Positions 52,499 through 64,000 of a DNA stretch of 64,000 nucleotides are shown in pieces. The DNA comes from Neelides folsomi (taxonomy: Eukaryota; Arthropoda; Collembola; Neelipleona; Neelidae). The translations under genes were made by a program, and so were the position numbers. How positions within the stretch are numbered: position 1 is the first letter of the stretch; each line of letters starts with the position of its first letter. The notes under the pieces are model-generated. The model saw only the letters and a list, made by a program, of their open reading frames with translations, was not told where the DNA came from and searched no databases. Location of the stretch: the NCBI GenBank assembly GCA_034687125.1, contig JAQGBZ010000326.1:1-64000 (forward strand), given 5' to 3'.

Positions 52499-53434
52499 TT
52501 GAATGATGGCTTCAAGTGCTTCGTTTTTAAGCGTGATTTCGCCCTTAATTCGATTCCGTGATTGTATTTACAAGTGTATATTTTCCTTGCAGTGTTTGTA
52601 TTTGTTTGTATTTCCATCAAATAAACAATAGTTGTGGAATAAACTTGTAATTAAGAAGAATAAATGAAGATGATGAAAAATTTAATGCACATTTACAAGA
52701 AGGGAATAAAAAGGTTTTAATTCTGCTAATATTTAAATGGTTTCTAAATGGTACGAAATTGAATTTCATTCACTCGATTCCATTCATAAGTTATATTGCT
52801 TTCATGTAATTTATTCAATTTGTTTTTGTAGTGAATCATGTTTTTCAAATCCCATGTCAATTCCATATAAGATTTATGCAAAATCACCCAAAATATTTTT
52901 AGAGAAACAAATAAGGATGGATTTATTACTGAGATTTTATTCTCTTCATCAAAAATCAGAAATGTTTTTTTTATCAAATAGAAGTATTTTAAAGGCCAGA
53001 CAGTGCCAATATTACAAGGGACATTCATATAATACAATATGACATATTAAGATTAATTTATACTTAAAATTTTAACAGGTTGGTTTACAATCATAGGTAA
53101 AATTTGGCATATAAAGGAAATAATGATGAGGAAACAGGAATTTGGCAAATATGATTCGAAAAGTCCAAGGATTTGGAAGGAATCTATTTGATAGACTTTG
53201 TTTTCTAAAAGGAAATGAAAACAATTATAAAAGCTCATCAAATTACAAATTACATTAACAAAAAGATTAAATGCACGAATTGCACTATGCAACTTTTCAG
53301 AACATGGTAATGGAGAAATCAAGCTAAATATCTATCAGTATAAATAAAGCTTAAGCAAGTAGTACATTAAGAGTAATGTATAAAATTGAACTGATCATTA
53401 ATAAAATTATAAAATAACACAAGATTCCTAATTA
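52499..53434. other. Spacer with unresolved minus-strand frames
   Basis: Two minus-strand frames, 53322-53053 (CSEKLHSAIRAFNLFVNVIC, a hydrophobic end) and 53037-52744 (SLKIFWVILHKSYMELTWDL), could be remnants of a membrane protein, but no splice signals connect them and they lack any family motif. Not called as a gene. Confidence 0.2.
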
Positions 53435-53601
53435 CTGTCCTGTAAAAGTTCGTTTTTGACTTCCCGCTTTTTATAATTCTTTAGATCAGGATTTAGATTA
53501 ACATAACTATAATTGTGATAGATTATAGATAATGTTAATCTAAATGCTGATCTAAATAAATCTAAAAAGCGGGAAGTCAAGAGCGAACTTTTACCCGACA
53601 G
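53435..53601. mobile_element. TA-flanked palindromic MITE downstream of Tdc
   Basis: A 167-base near-palindrome: left arm 53435-53505 (CTGTCCTGTAAAAGTTCG start) and right arm 53533-53601, with a loop of about 27 bases, flanked by TA on both sides (53433-53434, 53602-53603). It ends 41 bases from the Tdc stop codon, so it may lie within the transcript's 3' region. Confidence 0.85.
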
Positions 53602-53642
53602 TATATTGTAAAGCGCAAGAATTCAATTAAATGTATAATTCA

Positions 53643-56159
53643 TTATTGCTCAGTATGTGACTCTTCGGTGAAATGGGTAAGAGTAGGCGTATGAACAAGG
53701 GAGTTTGATCTACTCTTTATAGAAATTTGCTCAAACCCATCAACAAAGTCCGAAACTGGATAAACTGACCCTGACCGGGATCTTGGAGTAAATTCATGAC
53801 CATCTAAATCAGCCGACATGCGGCAAACAATATTATCCACCATGGAAGTTCGTCGAGCAAGTGTATATTTGTTCATTTCCTCTAATTCGCTTAAAATATC
53901 TGCTGTTTCTTTGCTCATACGTCTACCATACCCATCTCCTTCTTCAAACACAGAACCATCATCACCAACCTCGGGTTTGGCTCCGGAAACTTCGTCAGCG
54001 TACAACTTGATCACGTTGAAAGCATGCTCTAAAATACGAAAAGATAAGTATTAGAAAATTTCAACAATATTCATAAATATTCTAAAAGCCGAATAAATTT
54101 TAAATGTTGGTAATTTTAATTATGATTTATAAAATTCGATATTTACTCATGTCGTTCTCAGAAGCATTTTCCTTGCAAACGCAGAACCGAATGACGTATA
54201 TGTCTCCAAGAGAAGCCGGGACCATGTGGAGCTTTCCTGATGCGTTGATCGTGGCGAGGAGCATTTGATTCAACTGGTTGTTTCCCTTGAGACGGAAGCA
54301 CACAAGCCCAAAGACCACTTTGTTCATCACCTCAAAACGGGCATCAGATTTGATATAGTTTTCGAAGAGCTTGGCAAGTCGGCAATGTTCCCGAATGTAC
54401 CGTTGAAGTCCCTCGACTCCGTAGATTCGGATGACAAACCAGAGTTTCAATGCACGGAACCGACGACTCAAAGGAATTCCCCAATGCTAGGGGTTTAAAC
54501 AAAAAATTTAAAAGGGAAAAATGACTTAATTTTATAAGAGATTTGAATGTAAGAAAGAAATGAAAAAATATTTATGGTTAGTACTCTGTAGTCAATGCTT
54601 TGGTCAGATCCTTTGTACTGAAGGTACAACGGTTCGACAATAAGAGCTTGGGTGAAGTTGACTCGATCTTGAACCCTTTAAGAAAAGGAAAGTTAATTGA
54701 CAATTCATAAGAAGATAATTGTATTCTTTTTTACAAAATCTTACCACATGCAAGAGCAGTCAAAGTTGACCAAAAGCCACTTGTTACAATTTGTGTTAAC
54801 AGAATGAGCATGCTATGAAGAAAATGTTAACAATACAAAATTCGAACAAGTACACTTTTCTTAATGGTTATTAGATTAAAAAATATTAGATAAATTAAAT
54901 AATATTTTTAAAAAAATTTAAAAACTTTATATGAATTATACAATTACCTCAATTCCTTCGAAAAGGTAACGAAATTCTGGGCAAATCATGGCATTTCCGG
55001 CATAAGCCGCATCAACATGAAGCCAACAAGCATAAGTGGGGTCACGGCAAAGAGGGCCAATCTCCTTCAAGTTGTCCGATGAAGTGCAAGAAGTGGTTCC
55101 AATGGTCAACCCAACGAAAAATGGACGCAATCCATTTTTGATGTCTTCATCCATTGCCTATCAAATTTTCAAATTGAGTCAGTTTAAAAGCATTGTTTAA
55201 TAAGTCTAATTATTGCTGTATTATTTTATATTTGAAAATAATCAACGGACTGTTTTGAGTGTGGATGCTTGAAGTGAGAATTGATCATCAGGTTCAAGAA
55301 TCCTCAACTTGACAAATGCAATCATGGCGCCTTTCTCAAGACAAGAATGGGCTTCTTTTGAGCAATAAGCAATAAGTCTTGACAACATAACTTGCTCGTC
55401 TTCTTTTGGAAATTCCCTCCTGAGTCGCTCAACAGCGTTTGCTCGGGCAGCAAGCATAGCCACCAACACAGACTCGCTGGCACTTGTCTAAAATTGAATT
55501 TTATACATATTTTAATTGAATTGAAGCATTACTCTTATATTAGAATGTTGTTATTAAAGTATAATAACGAATAACAATATATTAACGATTTAAAGTAACC
55601 TAAGCCTTTGATTTGGTCTGACCCCACAATGGGGCCGCTAATAATCTTTTCAAATTCTGGGCTGGCTCCGAAGTGGGATAGGTTAGGTTAGTTAAGCAAT
55701 TATAAATTTCTCATCAAACCTAACCTAACCTACGCTATAAGTATCATTATGACTGACTGCAGTTGGATGGATTTTTTATATTTAAAGCAAATTCAAAGGG
55801 TTAATTAGAATACGTACTTGAATGACACCACCACCAAAGGAATCCGAAAGGAACGAACTTGGGAGTCCAATCATTTTAGCAAACCAGTCACAGACAATTG
55901 TTTCCAATTCAGTGGCAGCGGGACCAGCAGCCTATAAATTTCAATGTATTATGTATAAGTATTAGACTAAAACAATTTACCTACAATTATAGTTATAAAT
56001 TAATGTAGTACTATTTATGATATAAGCAAAAATTGTTAAAATAACCCATGAGAATCCAATGCATCCAATAGCGTCACCGAGGATGTCAGCGAGAATTGAA
56101 GGGTATGAATTTCCCGAAGGGAAATAGGCATGAAAGCGTGGATGCTGCCAATGTGTCAT
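53643..56159 (-). CDS. Tdc: Tyrosine decarboxylase (N-terminal exon missing)
   Basis: PLP enzyme making tyramine, the precursor of octopamine, in neurons. Eight exons in phase: 56159-56046, 55931-55818, 55487-55251, 55157-54948, 54812-54745, 54675-54585, 54486-54147, 54028-53643; 519 residues. Group II decarboxylase signature: [77 protein letters not shown] and [11 protein letters not shown], and the PLP lysine in [15 protein letters not shown]. The GNS..SIL.D.LGD and NTN-NK wording fits tyrosine rather than DOPA decarboxylase. [19 protein letters not shown] and [10 protein letters not shown] close the fold; a Ser/Thr/Arg-rich tail follows. The first exon here opens after an acceptor, so about 75 N-terminal residues are encoded further right, beyond a long intron. 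The donor at 55250 (GTCCGT) is weak but keeps phase. Confidence 0.94.
55612..55805. repeat. Dispersed repeat, copy 2, in Tdc intron
   Basis: Same orientation as copy 1 at 40048: GACCCCACAATGGGGCC, AAATTCTGGGCTGGC and CAAATTCAAAGGGTTAATT are shared. Between the two halves this copy has an extra segment with GGTTAGGTTAG and, 37 bases on, its complement CTAACCTAACC. The 0.33 kb intron that holds it is the longest of the internal introns of Tdc. Confidence 0.75.
55678..55735. repeat. TTAGG-type inverted pair
   Basis: TAGGTTAGGTTAG at about 55680 faces AACCTAACCTAACC at about 55720. TTAGG is the canonical arthropod telomere repeat, but two to three units on each strand at an internal site is not a telomere; the pair forms a short hairpin inside the dispersed repeat. 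Confidence 0.6.
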
Positions 56160-56223
56160 CTAAACAATCCATTTAAATTTTGTAACTAATATTAAATAAT
56201 CAAATGAGTTTTTATTATGTTTA

Positions 56224-56403
56224 TACTCTATTCCATTTGAGAAGATTATTGAGAATTGAATCATGTTACTTGACAAGTCATTAGAAATTCAAATAAACCG
56301 ATATTATTTCCTATACAAATTATTTGCGGGTGACATCATATTCGATTGCCCGGTCAAGTAACATAATTCAATTCTCAATAATCTTCTAAAATGTATTAGA
56401 GTA
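56224..56403. mobile_element. TA-flanked palindromic MITE upstream of Tdc exon
   Basis: Arms 56224-56274 and 56353-56403 pair over about 51 bases with few mismatches (TTGAGAAGATTATTGAGAAT on the left), core about 78 bases, flanked by TA (56222-56223, 56404-56405). Sits in the long 5' intron of Tdc, 65 bases from the splice acceptor. Confidence 0.85.
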
Positions 56404-59400
56404 TAGTTCAGATGAAAAAACGATAATTAAAAACATTTTTCTATATTAATTTAACATGAATTGATATTTAATAAAGTCTTTATAATCATATTATGTTACG
56501 TTTGTGCTAAGAATTACATAGTCTTAATGGGAATGCACTTTAGCTAATTAAATAACACTTAGGTATAATATACCTTTTATATAATTTTATATCGATATAT
56601 CGGGTGGATTTAAAGCTTAACATTGCTAAAGAATAAATGTACTTGTGTTACTTAACGTTAGAATTTTAACTACCATATATCGTCATTATAACGAATTATA
56701 GGAAAAGAACTTTACATTATACAAGTATTCTATAAGATAGGAAGGCGTTTAAGTTGTACATGGAGTCCTACGAAAGGTTTACGTTCAAGAGGATAGTAAT
56801 AATTTTCCCCGTTTCTCAAAGTGTAATTATTGCCTTTTACACCAACATTTGACCCTAAGAACCCACGCCCCCCGATTTGAAAAGATTTGGAAAAGGAATC
56901 TGGTGGAAAACAGTTTATGTGGCAGTTCGGAGAAGGCCCATTCCAAACATACACAAGACGAACACGCATTCTTCCTTCTTCTGTCCCAAACGATGGAGCA
57001 AGAGCGAACGAACCCCTTTTCTTCTAAACAATTATGGAGGATAAATGGAGGTGCGAGGATCATTAGTTCCATTCTCTCTTTCCAACTCCTCATAACTCAT
57101 CTAATTAATTGACCCAGAAAAGGTCTCTATTTACTTCCAACCTCGAAGAATGAAAACCAAATTGTCGATACATGTTTCGTTCAAAATTTCATGGTTTCCC
57201 CGTTGGTATGTGTGGGATTTGGAATCTGAATCAGGAATACATATAACCAACCACACATTTGTAAAGGCATCCCAAAGTTATCTTTCTCTCCTGTCTCCTT
57301 CAATCGGGGTTCCCCAATTTCAAGAAGGACCTTCGTCCTCCAAGGGTCAGGAGTATTATTCAACATCTCGTTAGTCGTTTTCACCATGACAGTTTGTGGA
57401 GAAGTGAAACGTGTTTGAGAGGCGAAGATCCCTATCACCCTGTGGAAAATATCCCTTTACAGGTGGTAATTATAAATAAAGGACACAAGGGATGCGGAGT
57501 GTATGAGAGGGACAAGGCAGAACATGCCCTTCTCTCGCGGAAGAAAAACCACACAATTCCATCGCCTTGTAATCTCGCGGACATTGATCAGGTCATTGGA
57601 GGGGTATCTATTCCTCATTCCTTTCCTTAATATAAGGGCTAAAATTCCACCTATTCTCACCCGAACTTTCTAATATCAAGATCCAAACAAAGATTCCTCA
57701 ACTACAGTATACAATTGAAGATATACAAAAATTCTTGCACCTCAGTCTCTGACTATTAACTATTACATACTGTGTACTTGTGTACTTGAATGCATTACAA
57801 TATAACTATAAACTCATCATTTAATCTCTTTACAACATATAACATTTAAGGTAAAGATGGTCTATTAGAAGAAGGAATGCGACATTGCTTTTAACCATTA
57901 AGGTCAAAATCATCTAAACTTATACACACTAACTGTATATGTGTTTCAAATGTATGCACAATAAACATTATCGAATACATTGAATGAATGAACGTTCCTC
58001 AATCAACATTTTGTATATAGAAAGTAATAAACCAAATCCTAATCTGACCCATTTCACAACCTAATTTATTCCTCGTCAAAGGAAAGCAGTAAAATGGAGG
58101 AGAATGAAGGCCCAAATATATTTCACTTATATGCATAGTGAGCCCTTAGATGTCCATTGTCTCCTTCTGTAATCAAATCTGGATAAACGATGAGATGTGA
58201 AGAGGAGATTGGGAATTTGAGAGGCAAAGACTCCCCCTTAGTCCTTTATCAGGATCTTGGTGGGTTCGTTAGTTGGGAGGAAGAAAAAGTGAGGAAACCT
58301 GAGGAAAATTAGTTTGTCTCGCTCTTCCTCACTCTCTGAGAGTAATAGGGACCGATGACGGAGGGAGAAAAGAGAGGAAAAATAAATAAAAGTCAGGATG
58401 GAAGTTAATTAAGAGCTCTCTTGTTGGAATGGTCTAGGAGCCCCAGGAGCCAATTGTGAATAAAAACCGTTTCTTTCGGCTCTCTTGCAAATTTATGAAG
58501 CGCCTTCTGCAAAAACTGGGAGGCTCATTACTGGAATGATCTCATAAAATGAGAACGTGAGTGAGTGTCAACATATTGAGATTTCATACTCATGCTTTCA
58601 ATCCCAAAATCTTTGCAATTTATTTTCCGGAATTCAACCATCACGTCATTTTATCTAATGCTTATCTAAGAATTTAATTATTTTTTAATTAAAAATATTT
58701 AATTATTTTTATAAAAACAGCTATTAATTTATAAAGTTCGGTAAATATTGAATTTAAATAGGATTAATTAAACAAATAGTTAACATTCAGGAAAACTAGT
58801 AAATTCCTGTTGTAATTGTATACCAGTGTTTGAATAGCGCCAATTGAACTTAAAACTTTATAATTTGTTTGAACAGTGAAGAATGCCAGGAATGCCATAC
58901 ATTTAATTGTGTTAAGGCTCAAAATGAGGTCTCAAGAGGCGATTTCCATGCAAAAGCTTAATTAACGTATCCAGATGATGATTGGGAATCGGTTTGGACC
59001 ATTGGGAATGTGTAGTGTGGGGTGGATAAATCAGGAGGGTCGGAATGCAGATGATAGGATCGCGATGACCGATGCGATTCGGATTCCTCTCTCTCCCTTC
59101 CTCGTATAAAGTCAATATGTGGAGGTTGTGTGTGTTTTAGGGCATGGAGGGAGTCTCGGGTCTTTCGATCTCCTCTCGGGAAATGATTAGGGGTGATGGT
59201 GGAGGTGAAGGAATGGCAACCAATTCCTCTCTCCTCCTTTCAAATACCTCAATCACCGAGGCATCCAGTCCCATTCCCCTCCTCCTCACGCCATTCCTAA
59301 TACGAAGAAGACTCCTCATCCACGCGGGCCCATTAAGGAGAAAAGGGAGATTCAGGAGCACCCATAAACTTCACCACTCTTTCTGGCCACTTTGAATATA

Positions 59401-62400
59401 GCGAAAATGAGCGAGATTCCGCCCTCGATGCTTTGACTTCTAATGAGCCCAATTATTCCTCCTGGCTCATTATTCCATAGCTCCTCATTCCAGCACGCCT
59501 TCCTTCAAAACTTTTCTCATTGAGAAGAGAAAGAAACAATGAGTTCGGGCAGGCTCAATCAACTGCATATTGAATTTTGGACAATCAAAGGAAACCTTAA
59601 CGATTATGACCATCCACTCGATCATCTTATGGTTTCCACCCTTAAAAGAAATGATGTTTCAATTCTTTTCTTCCATTTTACAACACGGCTACTTTTTCCA
59701 CATTGGACATTTGCACACTCAAAGTCAGTCAGTTGTGGTTTCGAATACTTAAACGAATCGTAAATTCGTTTCAAACATCCAATATATTAAACCACGCTAA
59801 TGCTCTAATATCGTAATTCAACAAACCATTTAACCCAAATTGGTTCCAACAACATCAATTGCTCATATATTTTCTCTTCCAATACCAAAGTTTTGTATCT
59901 TTAATTACGTTCATAACTTATTTTAGTTTTTTGCAATATGGTAAGTTGGTTTTACTTTATTGAAGGAAATTTGCTTGAACTTTAATTGCAAAATGTTTCC
60001 AAAAGTTTAATGGCATTTGCCCATTTATAACGTTATGTCTTGTTCGAACGCACTCCTGTTTAAATGTCTAATTATAATAAATATTCAAAGAGTGTAATAC
60101 ACCATTGATATTCATGCTATGTAAATAGTATACTGTAAGTATTTAACTAGAGCCTTGTTTGAATATCATAAATTATGAATTCAAAGAACCTTTGAGTGAA
60201 CTTTATTAATCTTCCTGCACGGAATTTTTTATATTAATTATAATTAATGTTTCAAGCCAAAAGGGGCCCGTGGAAAGAAATAAAGAAAAGAATCGCCATT
60301 ACGGGGGTCTTTATGGATTCATTGCACTCTATATAGCCTCGTTAGCGAAAAGAAGTTGGTTTAATTGCTCGCATATTCATTCGCGTCTCCTCGTTTCCTC
60401 TTCCGAACGATAGCCATGGAGTAAATGCATTAGGCTGAATGAGCTTTAATTTGGGAACCATTGTTATTAATCACTCAACCTAACTACGGTTGTGAGTATA
60501 GCGGATAGGATATTTTGATTCGAAATGAGGTTTTATAGCAGGATAAAGTAAGTGTCGTTTAATTAAAAGGAGGCTCAAACTCCGAGCCACCAACGAGCGA
60601 ACCCACATTTAGGGATCGTAAAAGAGGCGGAGAGTTGAATTGGGCCTATAGGACGTAATATTATTACGGCTTATGAAAGAGATTAGAGGAGGGGAAAGTG
60701 GAATCATCCTGGCGACGGAGACGACCGGAGAGAACCCTAACGCGTGTCCCATTTGGAGACAAAAGGGGATCGGGAGAAATATGGGAGCTCTTTGTGCGTT
60801 TTAACCCTATAATAAATGAAAGTGGAAATTGAGTCCCGGGTGCCCAATGAAGGGAGCGGAGAACCCTCCTTTTCCCGACTCGATTAACTTGATGATGATG
60901 ATGAAGGCGGGCGGGTCGTTCTGGTATTACTTATATCCCTCACTCTCACGAGCCAAAAACCAGGCATGGAGGAGGGGAAGCGGCGAGAATGAACCACCAC
61001 CTTATTATTCACCCATATATTTCATATATACCGCTCAAATCCCCGTTTTACATTTACATAATTCTCCTCACACCGACTCCTCTCATATGGTAATATAAAG
61101 ATCAATTCACGGAACGTCCTCTAGTCCTCAAATCAAATCGACCAACCGAGACGAACAGGGACGCGCGTTCTGGATTGTGAGACAAATGAGCCCTCAGAGT
61201 ATTACAATGCCTAAATATCTCTTTCAGCTCTAAATTCATCTTGACTTTGGCCGTTTTAGTCTCGAGTTACACATTGGGAGAACGGCTTTATGTAATCTAC
61301 AAATACACGTAAAAAAGCAACGAGACGGCTGATCAAATTTCCTGAATGTTACAAGTCGACGGTTTAAATCTATTTTTGAGCTAATCGAAAGCATCATTTA
61401 AATATACCCCTTTATTTAACACTAAATTATTTGAGTTTTTTAAACTTAAATTTTAAGGATTAGATTAAATCAAAATTAAATAAAGGCTTAAATATTATAA
61501 ATTTTACAATATGTAAACTTTAATTTTTGTATATTAACTTAACAATTATTGAGTATAAATAAGATTGAATATTTAGAGAAATAATAATTGGAAAGACCTT
61601 CGAGCCCTTCATATTTGTACATACATAAGCATTGTGAAGATAGTCCGGAATCCCTTTAGACAATGTTTGTTTGCTCTCTGGCCTACTTATGGTGGTTGAG
61701 CTCCTGAGTGTTTCGAACAATGTTTGTATTAAATTCAATAGAGCCGCCGCCCCTTGTCTTCTCACCCTTTTCTTATTTGGAGTGGAAATGAGATCGGTCC
61801 TTTGAAAAGGATCACTTGATTGCCTAAGAGGAATTGGAAATATCTACCGCAGCTTACTCCCCAAACACCCGGTGTGAGAAGTAAAAGGGAATCTGTTGAG
61901 GGTGAAATTATACAAATTCCAACTTATTTATTTATTGTTTACTAAATAGAAATACTCATTCTACTACTTTACAACTTTTGGTCAGCTGTGTTGGACCGTA
62001 ATGCGGTTTAAAAGGTTCGAGAAACCAACATTAGCCAGACTCACAGACATCCCAATTGGATCCCATTAGAAATACGAGGTGCAGAATGAGGAATTTTACC
62101 AGCCACTTTTATCTCTAAGGCACGGGTTTAAGCGGATGATCAAGAGTTTGCAATTAAACCTTCATCAGTGGGTTCCTTTGAATCACTTTGCGCTTCTCAT
62201 GCCTCAACTCAACACATTTACCATGAGTGCGCCGAACTTCTGGATTTTATTTTTAACACAAATAACTCCGATTATCTCCTCCACATGACTATGAGTGAAA
62301 ATGCGCCAAAGTGTACATAATTAAATTAAGTAAACACAGATTCCACCAGTACCAGCGGAGTAAAAATTGGAAAAATCTTAATGGGAACATCTGCTTCATT

Positions 62401-63861
62401 CTACACCAGCTGACCATCTTTGTACTTCTATGTTGTGTACAAATGTTCAAGTCTTTGTGATTATGAGCTTACAGTAAAAAAGGTAAACGGGGAAAAGTGG
62501 TGAATTTAAAAAATCTGAGCATTTCGAAAATGTCATTTGTAAACTCCCATGTAAGGATCATGTTGAAATTTGAAATATTGCTCTCACATTGTGAGGAATC
62601 ATAAGGGGAGCTTTTTGACCCCGGTTAGTAAAGAATACAAGAGAAGGGAGGAGAACATGGGCGACGAACAACCCGCGTTGTAATAAAAGGCCTCTGTGTG
62701 AAATCTGTGAGCCCGGTTTGTACACGCGGAGTTGAAGGGCTTTTGGGGAGGACACGGCCGACGTGGCCGAGGCTCATTACAGACATTTTGTTATTTATGG
62801 AAAACTGACGTGGTGTTTCGGTAACCTCTCCCCTGCAACTCCCAGTAACGAGTGTGTTTAACAAAGTGAGGAGCAATTAATAAAAGTCTCCCAGACCTTC
62901 TCCCTGTAAGCTGAGTCCGCGTGAGCCATTGGAAGAGGGGAGGAGGGACGGAAAGTGACACCGTGGGGATTCCACCGAACCCCGCCACTTTCATGGGCCA
63001 TTTAAAGGGAATTTTTGCGTCTTCTCCTCCCCATTCCTTATTTCTCTCCATAATCCATATAAATCCATATAATCTCTCGCATATTTAACTATAGTATATG
63101 ACTAACAGGGTCTATTAACTATTACTCACTCCACTGTGAAGCATATTCATCCTTCCCACTCCCTTCATGCCTTTTTATAATACGGATATTTTTTGAAAAG
63201 GGTGAAAGAGGGAGTGAAAGTGATGAAATGACTCTTCCATATTTTGAAGTATTGTCCCCATTGTGTTCTAACTACCATAAATAATGATATGGCAAGTGGA
63301 GTTTAAAACGGTAAGAAAATGTCATTTTGTTTTCACAGGAGTTGATTATCATCCCAATCGCCCATCCGAATCCTCAAAACAATGGAAAGTGAGAATAGTG
63401 AGGTTTTGGGGTAAGAATGCAGGAAATGAGCGTTATAGGACAGGAGTAGATGTCGGCGGACTCCGCGGTCGTCGTTGTAGATCACCGGACTGATTAGGAA
63501 GATAATTTCACTCTTGAAATATATCTGTCGTGAGTGGGGTAAATCATCATTTTTTACCTTGGTGCTCCTGAGCAGTAGACAATGGGCTTGAGTGCCTTAT
63601 CACTCCGGCCTGAGATGATTAGAGGGGCAAATAAATGATGATGTCCTCAGGAGCCCAACCCTTGAGAGACACAAAAGGCCCATTCTCTCCTCTTCACCGA
63701 GTCATCCCATGAGGAGGAGTAGGAAGGAGACAAAAAATTACGTTATATATTGTCCCAGCTTCTGTAGTTTACCAAACTCATTTTTCACGACAAGTTACCA
63801 TACATTAGAGGAAGCACGGAGAAGTCTGATCATGCCAGCAGCCTCAATTTCATCTTTCCAG
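56404..63861. other. Gene-poor DNA, less AT-rich; probably Tdc intron plus flanking regulatory DNA
   Basis: About 7.4 kb without a supportable exon on either strand. From about 56.7 kb the sequence is noticeably less AT-rich than the rest, with many stretches of GAGG, GGAG and CTCCTC. Frames such as 56827-57093, 57394-57630, 59144-59395 and 62791-63051 occur in both strands at once and contain no family motifs, so I treat them as chance frames. The missing Tdc first exon must be here or beyond the right edge. No tRNA, rRNA or CRISPR-like structure was seen. Confidence 0.4.
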
Positions 63862-63991
63862 TTGACAGAAGACTCGAAGATTGGAAGGAGACTTGGGACG
63901 ACATGGAACAGTGGCGAACGGTGCTGGACAAAAGATATTGTAACCATTGGAAGGAAATCGAATATGATCTTATGATCCCTCCCATTATATT
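63862..63991 (+). CDS. Single exon of an unidentified gene running off the right edge
   Basis: Bounded by a good acceptor (CATCTTTCCAG) and a consensus donor (GTAAGT), and open throughout: DRRLEDWKETWDDMEQWRTV, LDKRYCNHWKEIEYDLMIPP. Five tryptophans in 43 residues and an amphipathic charged pattern are unlike chance frames nearby. I do not recognise the family. Upstream exons were not found in this window. Confidence 0.5.
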
Positions 63992-64000
63992 GTAAGTATT

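Noticed and set aside
52744-53322. Possible chemoreceptor-like gene
   Set aside because: Hydrophobic minus-strand frames without connecting splice sites or a receptor signature.
55678-55735. Telomere
   Set aside because: Only two to three TTAGG units on each strand, internal to a gene intron.
59137-59395. Paired frames of 70-80 residues on both strands, and similar ones at 56827-57630 and 62558-63051
   Set aside because: Open on both strands at once because of less AT-rich composition; no motifs and no splice context.
62005-62030. tRNA B-box-like GGTTCGAGAAACC
   Set aside because: No matching A box or cloverleaf arms within tRNA distance.

Overview
This is a window of an AT-rich animal genome, almost certainly an arthropod. 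It holds intron-rich genes with mostly 45-130 nt GT-AG introns, and the gene content is arthropod in character: a CLIP-domain serine protease, a peritrophin with chitin-binding domains, a tyrosine decarboxylase (tyramine/octopamine synthesis) and a Ror kinase with frizzled and kringle domains. I cannot place it to order. All gene models were built by eye from reading frames, splice signals and intron phase; none was checked by alignment or transcript data.

Layout: 167-840 (-) start of a CLIP serine protease that runs off the left edge; 2149-4558 (+) bestrophin; 5043-7870 (-) PUF60/half-pint splicing factor; 9352-13666 (+) SEC14/GOLD lipid-transfer protein with a dead transposase in its first intron; 14364-15064 (+) DTD2/ATD tRNA deacylase; 15233-17870 (-) carbohydrate sulfotransferase with a 1.1 kb foldback element in an intron; 18.2-20.1 kb a nested repeat island; 21005-22969 (+) and 28561-30180 (+) two paralogous trypsin-like proteases on either side of SCYL2 (24718-27703, +); 30.3-31.2 kb a reverse-transcriptase remnant; 32321-33494 (-) peritrophin; 34273-39553 (-) listerin (LTN1); 40506-43834 (+) Ror; 44520-47615 (-) neutral ceramidase; 49613-50153 (+) an unrecognised small secreted protein; 50278-52498 (-) a leucine-rich-repeat protein; 53643-56159 (-) tyrosine decarboxylase lacking its first exon(s); 56.4-63.8 kb gene-poor DNA, less AT-rich than the rest; 63862-63991 (+) one exon of an unidentified gene.

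The genes do not form one pathway. Housekeeping genes (PUF60, LTN1, SCYL2, DTD2) are mixed with extracellular or secretory genes. The most interesting coding observations are active-site departures in otherwise intact proteins: a bestrophin without the acidic calcium clasp, a neutral ceramidase with proline at the nucleophile position, and a protease pair with Asn at oxyanion-hole position 193 and non-basic activation sites. Several of the longer introns contain a recognisable repeat or transposon, and at least three small TA-flanked palindromic MITEs are visible.
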